Origin: Glandiceps talaboti
Lineage: Eukaryota; Hemichordata; Enteropneusta; Spengelidae
Direction of reading: 5' to 3'
Assembly: GCF_964340395.1 (NCBI RefSeq)
Contig: NC_135560.1
Span: 17,160,098-17,224,097 of the forward strand
DNA: 64,000 bases
This document shows, piece by piece, positions 1-12,935 of the stretch (positions are counted from its first letter, which is position 1; each line of letters starts with the position of its first letter). The position numbers were made by a program, and so were the translations under genes. The notes beneath the pieces were generated by a model. It saw nothing but the letters and a program-made list of their open reading frames with translations. It ran no database searches and was not told where the DNA came from.

Positions 1-1615
1 TTCAATACCGATTCCTCGTACGTCGCCATTAATTTTGGTGTGAACTCTTTGTCAATGGGTTCGATGCCAAGACGATGAATTCCATGAGCAAATTCGTGAA
101 CGAGGATGTCTTCATCGTGATAAGGATCACGTGGATAGTCTAAACAGAGAACGTTCTCTTCACCTACTGTTGATATAGGGGCGAACGTAGTTCCCCCAAG
201 ACCTCGGGCTCTTAAATCGTAGTAACTATCTAAAAAACTGTGTTCTGGAATATCCGTAGTATTTTCATTAATACTTATAATTCCAACTCGTCCATAGTTA
301 TCGTACATGCTGTTCCTTATATCATCGCGGTCTGACAACATAACACGTACGATATAGCAAGTGTGTTTCAAAGCCTTATCCGAAACTTTACCCGATGAAA
401 TGATTGGAACGCCGAAAGCATGGGTATATTTTTTGTAAAAGTCGCTTAATTTGAGAGATTTTTTCACATCAGCAGGTATAGGTATTACAGAGTCACACAT
501 TACTTCTTTCATTGCATTGCCACGACCTGTTTGTCTTCGATACCGGCCGTTGCTATCTGAAAGTCAATCACAATATGGGTATGACAGTTTAAGTTTTGTA
601 ACATCACATTGCTCGCGAAATTAAAACTTCACGAGGATAGGATGTTCATGAAAATGTATATCGTTGTTTGAAACTGGAGTTTGTTTCCAATGAAAACACA
701 CTGATTTTGATGTGTAACTTATATAGGAGTGGACACTGAGACAAGGTCACCGTTCTTGTCTGAGAATTTCTTAAACACGTTTTACCAATTCACACTCCCA
801 CAAAAATGGCATTCTTAAGTTTACTATCACTTAGTATACTGAGGATGGAAAAAAAACTTTCGCCTGATATAAAGTGGATGATTAGAAATGATAGAACACA
901 CATAGCAAAGACGACAAAAACACACGTGAGCATAGATGGTATGTATGTATGTATGTATGCATACATACATACATACATACATACATACATACATACATAC
1001 ATACATACATACATACATACATACATACATACATACATACATACAAGCGAATTTTTATCTTCTAGCTATTAGTAGATGACCTAACAATGAACAATAATAT
1101 AACGAGTCACTTACCTGACCTTGAATCGGTGATTAAGTAATTATGCATATAGTATCCACAGGCAGGTAGTTTTTGTACTGTGGAGAAAGTGGATAAAGGT
1201 TGTAAAGGTAGATGTTCTGGGTGAGATAGTTCATTTCTTTTGTTGTTGTTATCGTTTTAATTCTATCTTACATTTCTATTTATCAGATTTCATGTACCCC
1301 TACTCTGAAAATTGTTCATGTTTTTAGTTTAAATTTGGAGGAAAAACTGAATGTTTAGTTTACATGCCTGTCCATAAATACGATGGTGATAAAATAAATC
1401 TTCGCAACTTTGTGATAGTCTATGGGCTACATCCGTGGCTTCGAAGGTCTCTCTCGTGAGAAGAGATTCGATGGCACGGATAACGTCTTGACTACTTTGT
1501 GATGAAATGGCTGCATCACTACAGTGACCATTTCACATTGTTTGCTTGCCGCTGCATTACATTAGCGTTTTAAAACGATAGAGCAATATAGAAATATTGT
1601 TACAGAACACAGATA

Positions 1616-1677
<62 letters not shown>

Positions 1678-4635
1678 TTGGAATGGCTTGAACTTCGAGC
1701 TTTCCTAGCTACGCCTAGCGTCTCTAATAACACATGTGGATGTCTTACCATATAGACTACGACAAGATGCTTGAATATATTTGATTTGTAGAATTTCACA
1801 GCGGCGGCTCTGGGTTGACTCCATCAAATTTCGCGCATTATATGAAACAAGCAGTATAACAGCTGTATTCTGTATAATATACGGAACACGGTTTGATTGT
1901 TGACGTTTAGGTTGTATCTACGAGGCTATATAGATATGGATGTGTAATATTTCAACGTTTCCGGTGTTTAAGTTTTTGGCACGCGATCAAGAGACGTTGG
2001 GGTCACAGAGGTCCTACTGATAATGAACCACAACATGGTGAAGGTGACTGACGAGAATGGCATATGGTCAAACATAAATTCCATAAGACTTTGAATTATA
2101 ATGTTTGACTGTATGTCCAACGACGTGTCTGAGTCGTAAATACTGGTATTAAAAATCTAACTAGGGACAATCTGGGGTCGACTTTTTTTCAGTAGGGTGA
2201 GAACTTAAAGGAAAATCATTTTATTTGCCGTTTTGCGCGTATGTGTAAGCTTACACAAAGCCTACACAAATCACTACTCAAAAAGAATTAGATTTCCCAA
2301 TATTTTTCTCCGGTCAGCTGAGGAAAATAATCCTGACCTAAGGGGTCCTTGTCACTACGAGTCTCTAGATGAGTAGTGACAAACCCTATAGGTCATGAGT
2401 ATGTGTCAGCTGAATGAAGTAAAATATTGGGGAATAATATAATTATACCTCCTCAAGCAAAATTTTATATAAAAAAAAACGGGAAAAATAATGGCGATAT
2501 GGAATGTTTTTAACTCATATTTCGAGCGCCGCAAAACCCGTGACGTAGACACGGGTTGTCGTGAAGTAGCGGAACGACCAGGGTTTCTCGATATTTTCTG
2601 TTAAAAGACAATCACTTGGCTTGAGTATATGGACTGGTATAATTTGTATCATTCTAGGTTGAGAGTATCCCGATACAAACCATGCCGTGCATTCCGATAT
2701 CAAGTATTTAAAAGTTGCCTAATCACGACATGTATGCAGTCATGTTGTAGACTCAAGACGGCATGAACTGTGTAATCATACTCACCATGTACTTCACGCA
2801 AGCCGTCATCGTCTCCATGGATACCACCAGTCGGTGGAAACTATCAAAGAAAAATGCGTCAATTAACTACAGTGTATTAACCGGTATGGTATGGGTATGC
2901 TGCATGTATATCCAATGTTAGCGGTATACGGGTGTGATATGTGTTCATTGTCACAAAAGTTCTGAAGAATTATAAGAAAAGTTATATTTTTCTCTATAGA
3001 GAAGTAACAATTAATAGTCATGATAAAGTATGAATTGAAATATGATGAAAATGACACAAAGAAAGGAAACGAACAGATCAACCAACAAACCATCGGCATA
3101 TGCATACAGGAATTGTATAATATTATGTATCATCAACAGATTCGATTCAGGGGTTAGTATTTTTTTCAAAAATTATATCATATTAATATAAAAAATATGT
3201 TTGCTTTTCGAAGATTTCATATTTTGATCGTGTAAGGAAACACTTTTCGACGTTTACCGATTGGGAGCAGTATGTACCCGATGGGCCTTAAGCCTGGAAA
3301 CTAATAGTTCAAATGCATTATACATACACATCAAATGAAGTACGTGTACCGTGCATGCACTAAACATTTTACCTGTTTTCGATAGTTGTACACATGCTTG
3401 TGCACGCGCTATCACATTTAATTGCATGGTACTTTTTGAAATTAAACTCTGACGCGTACTTCAACTTCCTATGCTATGATAATAAAAGCTTACAATAATA
3501 AACTTTTACTGACAATAAAAATTCAACTAAAACTTGACATGACTTGGTTGTTCAATAAACCGAAAATAACTAGGTTATAGTATGCAATGTTGGGGTCATG
3601 GCATGAGTAATTGAAATGTTTCTTGCTATCTTGATTTCATATTCAGTGTCACGTGTTTCTGTGATTCTGATGTCATATGCAATCTTTTCCATGTACCGAC
3701 ATGGAAAATAAGGTGCACGGTTTAATTGTGAATCCCTTGATTAAGCTTTAGCAGAACAAGAGTGAAAAGGTCATCAGAAGTGACTTTTAAGATTGTCAGA
3801 AAGTCACCTCTACTGTGTTTGGTACCGAAATGTGATGTACCGAAATATCTCATTTGTGTAGGTATGATTTACAAGTACAATATAAATCTACTGAAACTGC
3901 TGTTCCTGGTGCTGTAGCATGCCATAGGCATGAGTTGCTTAACTTTACGACCATTGCATATACATGTTGTATCTGACACCCATTGGCAGTGTATTAAAAT
4001 GTGGTTACATCAGAATCATTAAGGAATATTATGATACGAGCGTATCTTGTTGGATACGATAGTTTTTTTCCCTATATGTATTGTTACAAAATTGATATAG
4101 AACAATATTACATTTACCTACACCATCGCCCAATACCCTTACAGCGTGAGGATAGTTTCCAACTACCTATGTGTTTAGTTGACTATACGTCTGCATCCTA
4201 AAGGTATATTAGTAAATTCTTTTTCCCGTCTTCTCCATTCATGCACGTAGACACAAAGGGTATTTCCGGTCAAGAGCTCATAAAAACCCTGTCTTACTGG
4301 TTACGTAATGTATTATCATGATGCCACCTAAGTCATCGTTAGCCCGTTGCTGCAGATCAAAGTATTTTAGTTCATCAACTTTTGTGCTTTAATTCAAATT
4401 ATACGCAATTATATTTCACAAACCAACAAATTAAAAAATATATTGTGCTAGTGAATGACGTGTGGAAGGCAATACCTGGTGATGTTATTATTCAAACTAT
4501 CACAATCCAGGTATCCATCTAACTGAATAGGTGATTGTTAAAGTCTTGCGACATAAAAAAGACACCTACCGGCAACGAAAAACATGGTATCGTCTGAATA
4601 GCCCATAATAATACTAGTAGAATAAGTGATGTCAT
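1..4635 (-). CDS. Secreted HExxH metallopeptidase-like protein, 5' part (4 exons, runs off left edge)
   Basis: Seen: four coding exons on the minus strand join in one open frame of about 246 residues: 4635-4570, 2840-2786, 1177-1115 and 556-1. Each junction has GT-AG ends and the phases fit (0, 1, 1). Residues 1-22 (MTSLILLVLLWAIQ...) form a signal peptide. The last exon carries HEFAH at about residues 215-219 (codons at 98-84), followed by GIHRLG, and upstream DNYGRVGIISINENTTDIP and RARGLGGTTFAP. HExxH is the zinc-binding signature of zincin metallopeptidases; the third ligand would lie left of the window. Known: proteins with this RARGLGGT...HEFAHGIH pattern occur in invertebrates and fungi, usually uncharacterised, and some are annotated as ATLF-like zincins. 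Inference: a secreted peptidase of unknown substrate. The 3' end is missing. A 5'UTR acceptor lies just before 4684. Confidence is high for the gene and moderate for catalysis. Confidence 0.8.
940..1045. repeat. (GTAT)n/(ATAC)n inverted microsatellite
   Basis: About five GTAT units are followed by about 21 ATAC units, so the short GTAT run can pair with the ATAC run. It lies in the intron between the 63-bp exon and the HEFAH exon of the metallopeptidase-like gene. Confidence 0.95.
1618..1677. repeat. (TGTC)15 microsatellite
   Basis: A nearly perfect tetranucleotide run in an intron of the metallopeptidase-like gene. Confidence 0.95.
2288..2445. mobile_element. Palindromic MITE-like element (family I)
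   Basis: The left part CCCAATATTTTTCTCCGGTC is mirrored by the right part ...GAAGTAAAATATTGGGG, with TCAGCTGA on both sides. The centre carries GTGACAAACCCTATAGGTCA. A related core is seen at 27025-27125 and a fragment at 42628-42660. No coding capacity. It lies in an intron of the metallopeptidase-like gene. Confidence 0.55.
2450..2690. repeat. Dispersed repeat (family K), copy 1
   Basis: The segment with AAAATAATGGCGAT, AATGTTTT, a CGCCGCA/CACCACA-type core and CTTGGCTTGAG aligns by eye in the same order with 36000-36215. Both copies are diverged. The 62-codon minus-strand ORF inside has no coding character. It lies between coding exons of the metallopeptidase-like gene. Confidence 0.45.
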
Positions 4636-4684
4636 GACGAGGGTGGTCCAAAGTAGTGGATATAGACAGAGGTCTGTGCTGCTT
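4636..4684 (-). other. 5'UTR segment of the metallopeptidase-like gene's first coding exon
   Basis: On the minus strand TGTTTTAG ends at 4685 and gives a plausible 3' splice site, followed by 49 bases before the ATG at 4635. Candidate upstream donors that could end a non-coding first exon are CTG|GTAAGTA near 4967 and CTG|GTGAGTA near 5407. Which one is used cannot be told from sequence. Confidence 0.4.
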
Positions 4685-6090
4685 CTAAAACAGGTAACAA
4701 AAGACGTGAAGACGAAAGGGTCATGCGTTACCTTACCATTTAATTGAAAATACATTGTTGTCTGACTTTAATGACACATAGGGTCTATTCAAGAAAAGAT
4801 AATGAATGCACACTTCGAAAGACAGCCTATGTAAATGGCGTTGGTAGGCTAGGCATCCCCGAATGCAACTTTTACCTTACAAGACTGTAAACTTTCTGTT
4901 GTTCTCCATATTAATCATGTTATGAATCGTGCAAACCAAATACAACTGTGGACAGTATACTTACCAGGAGGTGGTCTATATTTTTTCTATTTGTTCATTA
5001 ATTCTGCCGCCATGAACCTGACCTTGTTTGAAATGACGGTCACAAAATGTAAATCATAATTTTATAGGTCAGCGCACAGGAAAAAAAATATTGAAATTAT
5101 TGAGGACAACCGTTTGCTTGCAGAGTGTATCATATCGTAGTTTATCTCGGGGTGGAGAGGTTGTCGGCTTGTATAACTATCCCATGGAATGCACAAAGTA
5201 AAGATCCGACAGCTAGAAATTGCCCGGTACGTGACGTTCTTCGAACCCTTGATCCATTCAGCTTTTGTTTACGGAAACCCGTAGACAGTCCCGTCCTTTA
5301 TCTGCCTTGCATAAACGGAAAGCCATTCTTTTCTCGTTTCATCGTTTACTACCAAGTACCTAGTAACGGGTAAAGCCGAGGAATGAGAAAATGTTGATAC
5401 TCACCAGTGATTCACCGTGAGGCTTCTAAATCCACCACGAACCAAACCCTGTAAGCGATAGTAAGAGTTCGAAAGATCACAACAACGGCATAACATGCAT
5501 ATTAAAGCCTATTAACAAAACGTGCATAACTACAAAAGCATTTAGGAGTCTGATGTTGGAGATGACATTGGACAACTCGCTGTCTTGGAGGTCCACTGAA
5601 ATGGAAAATTTGGTTCACGACCTCCGAAATTAAAACAATATGAAATTCACTCTTTTAATAACACGGCAGTCACTTCGCCTCGTGCTTTTCATAGGAGTGA
5701 AAACTAAACTTTGCTAACTGAATGTACACTTACTAAAATGGTTCGATAAATCTTTATCTAATGGTTTCCAAAAACCAAACTGCTTCCATCTATAGCCATA
5801 TATATTCACATCTGATTTGGATGCATCTCGACCGCTGCAATGAATCTAATTTGTAGTTACTCACTGGGGTTAGGTTATAGGTCATATCAACAGACTCAAT
5901 AGACTCTGATAAGACAGTCTGATCACGATGACTGTGTGGGCTTCAAAATATAAACACCAAGGTTTATACGTAAAGCTTTTAAAACTAAATGTGATATCTC
6001 ACAATTTGAGCTCAATGCAATTTGTGGTTATCATATATGTAGTAATTTCACCATGTGTGAAAATGTTGGATGGTACACGACATACGCAAC
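4685..6090. other. Intergenic stretch, no gene recognised
   Basis: No exon chain or known protein similarity was found on either strand. It may contain a non-coding first exon of the metallopeptidase-like gene (donor-like sites near 4967 and 5407). An 82-codon plus-strand ORF at 5125-5373 has no recognisable motif. Confidence 0.5.
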
Positions 6091-7470
<1,380 letters not shown>

Positions 7471-7472
7471 TT

Positions 7473-7554
7473 GTATGTATGTATGTATGTATGTATGTAT
7501 GTATGTATGTATGTATGTATGTATGTATGTATGTATGTATGTATGTATGTATGT
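7473..7554. repeat. (GTAT)n microsatellite
   Basis: About 20 tandem GTAT units. The overlapping short ORFs are repeat translations. Confidence 0.95.
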
Positions 7555-8059
7555 CTATGTGTATTTGAAATGAAGTTCCTTAATAAAGTTTGTTCTTCTT
7601 TATTTTCGCCCTGCAAAGATTTGGGTTTGTGGGGTCAAGATAGAAGGGATAAACATATTTAAAATGTCAGTATTTCGTTCAGTCTGTATTATGATGCATT
7701 TTCTCCAAGATTTCCATCTTGCAAACAAAATCTCTCTGGCAAAGTCTCGTCGCTTGGTCCGAGAGGCCGTTGACCTGCAATGTGATGTCTTAAAATAAAC
7801 CATGCACGGTTCACAAGCTTTGGAACAATTGCAGCGTCTTCTTTCATCAGATCCATGTCATTTGCATTCACAACGATGTGTATTTAACCCTAAACATCCA
7901 TTGCAGACCTTATACATTTACATGTAAACAGACTTGAGGACTGTCAATGCATATTGAGTAACAGTCAGACGACTATTGAGTAACACAAATAACCCCTTAG
8001 CCTTTTTAATTGACCACCTTACTAATCCAGTCTAATGACTGTCTTCTCTTTGGATTTAT

Positions 8060-9249
8060 GATAGGGATGCAAACATTTGTCGAGAGAATAAGAGGATTTG
8101 AAGAATTGTTTAGAGCAATAATGAGCCTTAATCATCTCTCCAGACCAAATATTATGTCAAAGCAGAGTCTTTCTATCATGGGACTGTTGGCAAAGCTATC
8201 CATTCATGCATTTAAAGCTGTTAAACCTGATAAATCGCCATGTGAGGTTTAAAAGTTCTTTCTGGTTATAGCTGAATTATAAAATAAAGACAAAAGATGT
8301 GAGAAGTTAGTGTATTCAATTCAATGAATTGTGTTGTGATGAAAACCGGAATTGTACCAGATGAGTTGCAAGAAAAAACAATTTTCAAGGACGGGGCAAA
8401 TCAGAACCCGGAAACTACAAACCCACCAGCCTAACAACAGTTTGTGGGAATCTTTTTGAATCTATCATTTATAGAGGCAGTGTTGTTGAGCTTCTGGGTA
8501 AAACATAACCTAATTCTCAGTTCACAACACGGATTACGCCATGTATTGGGAAGTCATGCCTCACAAATCTGGAGCAAACAACACAACTTGTTAATTCACG
8601 TAATTTATTCAGATTTTTCCAAGGCATTCGACAAAGTTCTCCACGTCAGCCAAATGCGGCTATTATGGCAACATTCGCCTGCCCCGATCATTTGGCAAGT
8701 TGATAATGTTGTTTACTTGACAGATATTAACACTTTTACTGCTGAACACATCATGATTGTTATTGAAGGGAGTCTAAAAAGTTGATAAATGTAGACAAAA
8801 CTCGTGTTCAATAGTAAAGGACTCTTATCTAAACAACAACCAAAACTTGTCAAATAGTTAGGCTTACATGTAATCATTTAACAATTCTGCTGACAAACTC
8901 TCTCTGTTTTAGTTGAACAAAATGGAAAACCACGGGTTCAAGCATGGTTAACGGATCGTCAGCAGCGAGTTGTCATAAATTGTATTTCATCAGCATATTG
9001 AAAGCAGTTACAAGCGGAGTAATACCACAAGGGTCTGTGCTTGGTCGACCGGTCCTGTGCTTTTCCCAGTCTTCATTAACGACATTGATTGGACGAATAA
9101 CAAAGTCCATTAATTACATTGATTGTAACAAATACCAAAGTAAATAAATTCGCTGATGACACAATTAAAGCTCTATCACCAACTTTATACACTAACAAAG
9201 ACACTGAAGTATTAACAGAAGACCTGAATGACACGACACGAATGCATCA
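8060..9249 (+). pseudogene. Decayed CR1/Jockey-like LINE reverse transcriptase, left part
   Basis: Fragments in different plus-strand frames line up in the order of a non-LTR reverse transcriptase. They are AVKPDKSPCE (8214-8245), KTGIVPDE...KDGANQNPETT (8343-8418), HNLILSSQHGLRHVLG followed by YSDFSKAFDKVLH (8500-8645, motif A region), VTSGVIPQGSVLG (9009-9047, motif B) and NKFADDT...EVLTEDLND (9142-9234, motif C). Frameshifts and stops separate them, so it is dead. The 3' continuation appears after 11390, because a second LINE is inserted at about 9250. Clade CR1/Jockey is a judgement from motif style. Confidence 0.8.
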
Positions 9250-11197
9250 AACTCGTCTGTGGACTTCTGATACCATCGATGAATTGCAATGTTGTTTTGA
9301 AGCAACTGATTGGGATGTGTTTTTCGATAGTTGTGGATCCGACCCGGACAGTTTAACTGATTGTGTAACATCCTACATGAACTTCTGTGAGGACTCGATC
9401 ATTCCGACCAAAACCGTGCGAATTTATTCAAATAATAAACCCTGGATCAACAAGGACTTGAAACAATGTTTGAATGATAAAAAGATCGCATTTTTGCAGG
9501 GGGATATACAGAGAGTTAGACAACTTGAAAAAGAATTTAAGAGTAAGGTTAAAACCGCAAAAGTTGAGTACAAAAGTAAGGTGGAGAAGAGGTTTAGAGG
9601 TGGTAATGCTCGGGAAGCATGGAGTGGGTTAAATGTTATGATGGGAAGAAAACAGAAACAACAAAGCGTACAGTGTAATGATCCTACTTCTTTTGCCAAC
9701 GAACTAAACACATTCTATGCCCGTTTTGATGTCAGAGACTTTAAAGCGGAATGCAATGAGTTATGTCAGAATCTTGAAACAACTATACCAGTCCTTGTCG
9801 AAACAGATAATGTTGTCAGAGTTCTTTCCAGAGTCAATCCCCATAAGGCCGCAGGACCTGATGGTCTGAAAGGTAGAATTTTAAAAGAATGTGCGAGTCA
9901 GTTAGGACCCTTGTTCACTCGTCTTTTCCAACTGTTTTTAGATATACATTTTATTCCCCGCGTTTGGAAATTATCGACCATTATACCTGTTCCTAAAAAA
10001 CCAGGTGCAAAGATAATGAATGATTTTAGACCAATAGCCCTGACTTCAATCCTTTGTAAATGCATGGAGAGAATTGTTTGTAACAAGCTTACCGCGTCTG
10101 TCGCCGATCATATGGATCCATTACAATTTGCATATAAGGCCAAAAGGGGGGTGGAAGATGCAACCTTGACACTTTTTGACTTAGTTTCACGCCATTTAGA
10201 TTGTTCTGGCACTTCTGTCCGGGTTCTCTTTATGGATTTCTCTTCTGCATTTAATACAATCCAGCCACATATACTATTGAAACGTTTACTTGATTTGCAC
10301 ACCAACTCGGCATTAATACTCTGGATTAAAGCGTTCCTAAGCGATCGGCCTCAGCGCGTTAGTGTGCAAGGGCATTTCTCCAACGAATTAGTGCTAAATA
10401 CGGGTGCTCCTCAGGGATGTGTCTTGTCCCCTGTCCTTTTCTCTGTGTACACAAACGAACTTATGTGTAACAATGTTATTCTTACTTTAATCAAATTTGC
10501 AGATGACATGGCGCTGGTCGCCCGCTTAAAAGATGAATTTTCACTTGGTCAGTATTTTCTATACGTGAATACCCTAAAATCCTGGTTTGACAAGAGTTAT
10601 CTTGAACTCAATGTTAGGAAAACGAAAGAGATGTGCATGGTTGGGGGACGGAAACAAGACACATCACTATGTCGATCTCTCACCATAAACGGGGAAGAAG
10701 TGGAGAAAGTACATATTTTTACATATCTTGGTACCATCCTAGCTTCCAACCTAAGTTTTACAGATAATGTAGATCATATTTTTAAGAAAGCACAGCAGCG
10801 CCTTTATCTGCTTCGTAAGCTCAATAGTTTTAACGTAAGTAAGGATATATTAGCATCAGTGTATCGCTCACTAATCGAAAGTGTATTGACATTTAATATT
10901 GTATCCTGGTATGGAAATCTCACAGTTAAAGACAGAACAAAGTTGTCGCGAGTCGTCAATCAGGCGGGAAGGATTATTGGTTCAAAGCAGAAACAATTAT
11001 CCGAACTCTACCACCAGTCACTGAAACGAAAAGCTGTTCAAATTTTCAAGGATCAAAAACACCCACTACATAACCAGTTCCAAACTTTACCGTCAGGTCG
11101 GCGACTCAAAGTTCCCCTCGCAAGGAAAAATTGCTACAAAAAGTCTTTTATCCCATCTGCTATTTCTATTTTAAACTGTGGATTCACTGATTTGTAA
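9119..11197 (+). pseudogene. 692-codon chimeric LINE ORF (old LINE start fused to young LINE RT)
   Basis: The longest intergenic ORF of the window. Its first ~43 codons (including NKFADDT and EVLTEDLND) are the motif C region of the older decayed LINE. The remaining ~650 codons are the inserted L2-like reverse transcriptase. The fusion arises from the insertion point happening to be in frame. It has no endonuclease domain, so it is not a complete retrotransposon protein. Whether it is transcribed is unknown. Confidence 0.85.
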
Positions 11198-11390
11198 TAA
11201 CTGTGTTTGGATTTTAGTACTGTATATATTTCCATAGACCTACATAGTATTGTTGTACATTTGTCTGTCTGGTTGTATGTTGCCTGTGATAGCGTTTTTA
11301 TTCGTATTGGGATTTCTGAAATGCCAGAAGGAAATTTTCCATTATATGTTTTTAATTTAATGGACAATAAAGTTTTTGAATTGAATTAAA
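9250..11390 (+). mobile_element. L2/CR1-like non-LTR retrotransposon, 5'-truncated, nested insertion
   Basis: Seen: an uninterrupted frame to the TAA at 11195-11197 encodes a LINE ORF2 C-terminal half. It begins at a W...CFEATDWDVF segment. RT motifs are HKAAGPDGLKG, NDFRPIALTS, LQFAYKAKRGVEDA, FMDFSSAFNTIQPH (motif A), TGAPQGCVLSPVLF (B) and KFADDM (C, catalytic DD), then a thumb and the C-terminal KHPLHNQF...KKSFIPSAI. No endonuclease domain is present, as expected of 5' truncation. The 3'UTR has AATAAA at 11366-11371 and ends in GAATTGAATTAAA, the kind of short repeat tail usual for L2/CR1 elements. The RT core motifs are intact, so the insertion looks younger than its host element. Clade: Jockey superfamily, probably L2. 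Confidence 0.9.
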
Positions 11391-11531
11391 CAAATGTCTC
11401 AAGATTGTCAGATGAGTCTAATTGTTGCTAAATGCAAATCAAGGCACATCTGACAATAAGAGCCATCATATACACCAAATGGTTAACATGCAACTTCAGC
11501 ACTTCGTGTATTTCCTCCACTCTGAGACTAG
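11391..11531 (+). pseudogene. Decayed CR1/Jockey-like LINE, right part after the nested insertion
   Basis: Directly after the L2-like tail the plus strand reads QMSQDCQMSLIVAKCKSRHI (from 11392), then stops and EPSYTPNG. This matches the region that normally follows the YxDD motif in CR1/Jockey RTs (WS..W.M.FN..KCK..HI). Together with 8060-9249 it shows one element split by the 9250-11390 insertion. The alignment is by eye and short. Confidence 0.55.
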
Positions 11532-11640
11532 TTAAAGCTGTAACTGGAACGGGTTTAAAAAATGTTTTGTTAGGTACAATTTATATCGTACACCGAGAAC
11601 AGTATTGCATCACCACCTGTTGGTAAGCCTATTTTTGTAG
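11532..11640 (+). repeat. Dispersed repeat (family A), copy 1
   Basis: TTAAAGCTGTAACTGGAA, TTTTGTTAGGTACAA, ATCGTACACC and ACAGTATTGCATC match 28170-28280 in order, and a more diverged copy lies at 51895-51995. No coding capacity. The type of element is unknown. Confidence 0.5.
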
Positions 11641-12298
11641 CTGTGTACATGATAATCATAAAAGCAAGATTTTTGGGGTCCGCACTCAAAATCAGCGCCC
11701 GGAACGGCGATAACGGTTTACCTGTTTTTTGTACTGCTTGTGGATATTATTGACCACTGATTAAATGTGAAATGTCAAATTTAATATTGGTATATTAACA
11801 ATTTTCAGTGAATTCGAATATATTGTCGTTGCGGAATTGTCTAATCGCAAAAATGATATGGAATCATTTTTTTAGTGAACACATCTTTGGTTATTTGATT
11901 GAAAAAGTGTCCCAGTCACAGCTATTTGCCGCAGCTATGACGATTAACCTTATACACATACATCGTTTATAGGAGTTATGATATATTGTATGGATGATCC
12001 CTGACCGATCATCAAATTTGATTGGTGATATAAAATTGTATTTTAAACATGAATATATGTTAATCATAGACGTTGGGGCTATGGTTGAATTATTCCATTA
12101 AACTTACATTTTCAACCGCAGACGTCGTTTTTATCTAAAGTGATGCTCAAAAACAACTTGTTCGGTATCCATATCGATTTGAGCCATATACTGTGTTTAT
12201 CACCATATGTAACGACCAGGTGCAGCCAAAGGGCAGATTTGTGGTTTTCATTAATTGTATATTGTTTCAGAGCAAAAATTTAAAAGTTTTATAGAACC

Positions 12299-12328
12299 TC
12301 CCCCCCCCCCCAAAAAAAAAAAAAAAAA
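12299..12328. repeat. Poly(C)-poly(A) tract
   Basis: About 12 C followed by about 17 A. Confidence 0.9.
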
Positions 12329-12689
12329 TTATAGAGAATGTAACATATAACAATGCCGTATTGTATGTATCTGTAAGTGAATAAAACTCTCGGTACATTG
12401 AACAATACAGCTTTCGTGAAAGTTGTCGTAAGGCCTGTTACAAATTATCATTTTGATGTTTCAGACAGCTGTAAAATGTATTTTTATCAAAGTTGAAAGG
12501 GCCAGACTCATTGACAGGAAATATCAAAACCACTTACGCCTCTTCACTTTAGACTATTGACCCCAAAATGCAATAATTCCAACAAAGGTTAAAAGGCAGT
12601 GGTAGCTCAAATATTTTACAATTCTTAGTATACCAGTCCGGCGCCGAGGCAGGTGCAGAGAAAAATTGAGAAATCACAAACGGTTCATT

Positions 12690-12935
12690 CTTATCTGTGA
12701 TTTGTTCAGGATGATAATAATAATAATCTTTATTTATACTGGATAGTTCTTTAAGCATATAAACACTTGTCTCCCAAGAAGTCCAGTGAGGGCCATCCCT
12801 CATGGGTTCAGTGTTAATGCAGGAGGCAACCGGAGTACCCGGGGAAAACCTGCGTTGTTCGGTAGAGTCAAACTGAACGACACTCTTCTTACTTACGTGC
12901 ACGTGCACCTTGTAGCGGAATCGTATCATTTCACC
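12690..12935 (-). mobile_element. SINE-like element (minus orientation) with (ATT)n end
   Basis: Read on the minus strand it contains GGGTACTCCGGTTGCCTCCTG and ends in AAATAAAGATTATTATTATT. The GGTACTCC-GGTT-CCTCC module recurs at 44720-44745 in a copy that has a tRNA-like head. The 129-codon ORF here is not gene-like. Confidence 0.5.

Noticed and set aside
790-1072. Three overlapping ORFs of 71-88 codons
   Set aside because: Translations of the GTAT/ATAC microsatellite; no coding character outside it.
5125-5373. 82-codon plus-strand ORF
   Set aside because: No recognisable motif, no splice context and no supporting neighbours.
7600-7871. Two overlapping minus-strand ORFs with partly protein-like composition
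   Set aside because: Could be a transposon relic, but no motif was recognised and no extension in frame was found.
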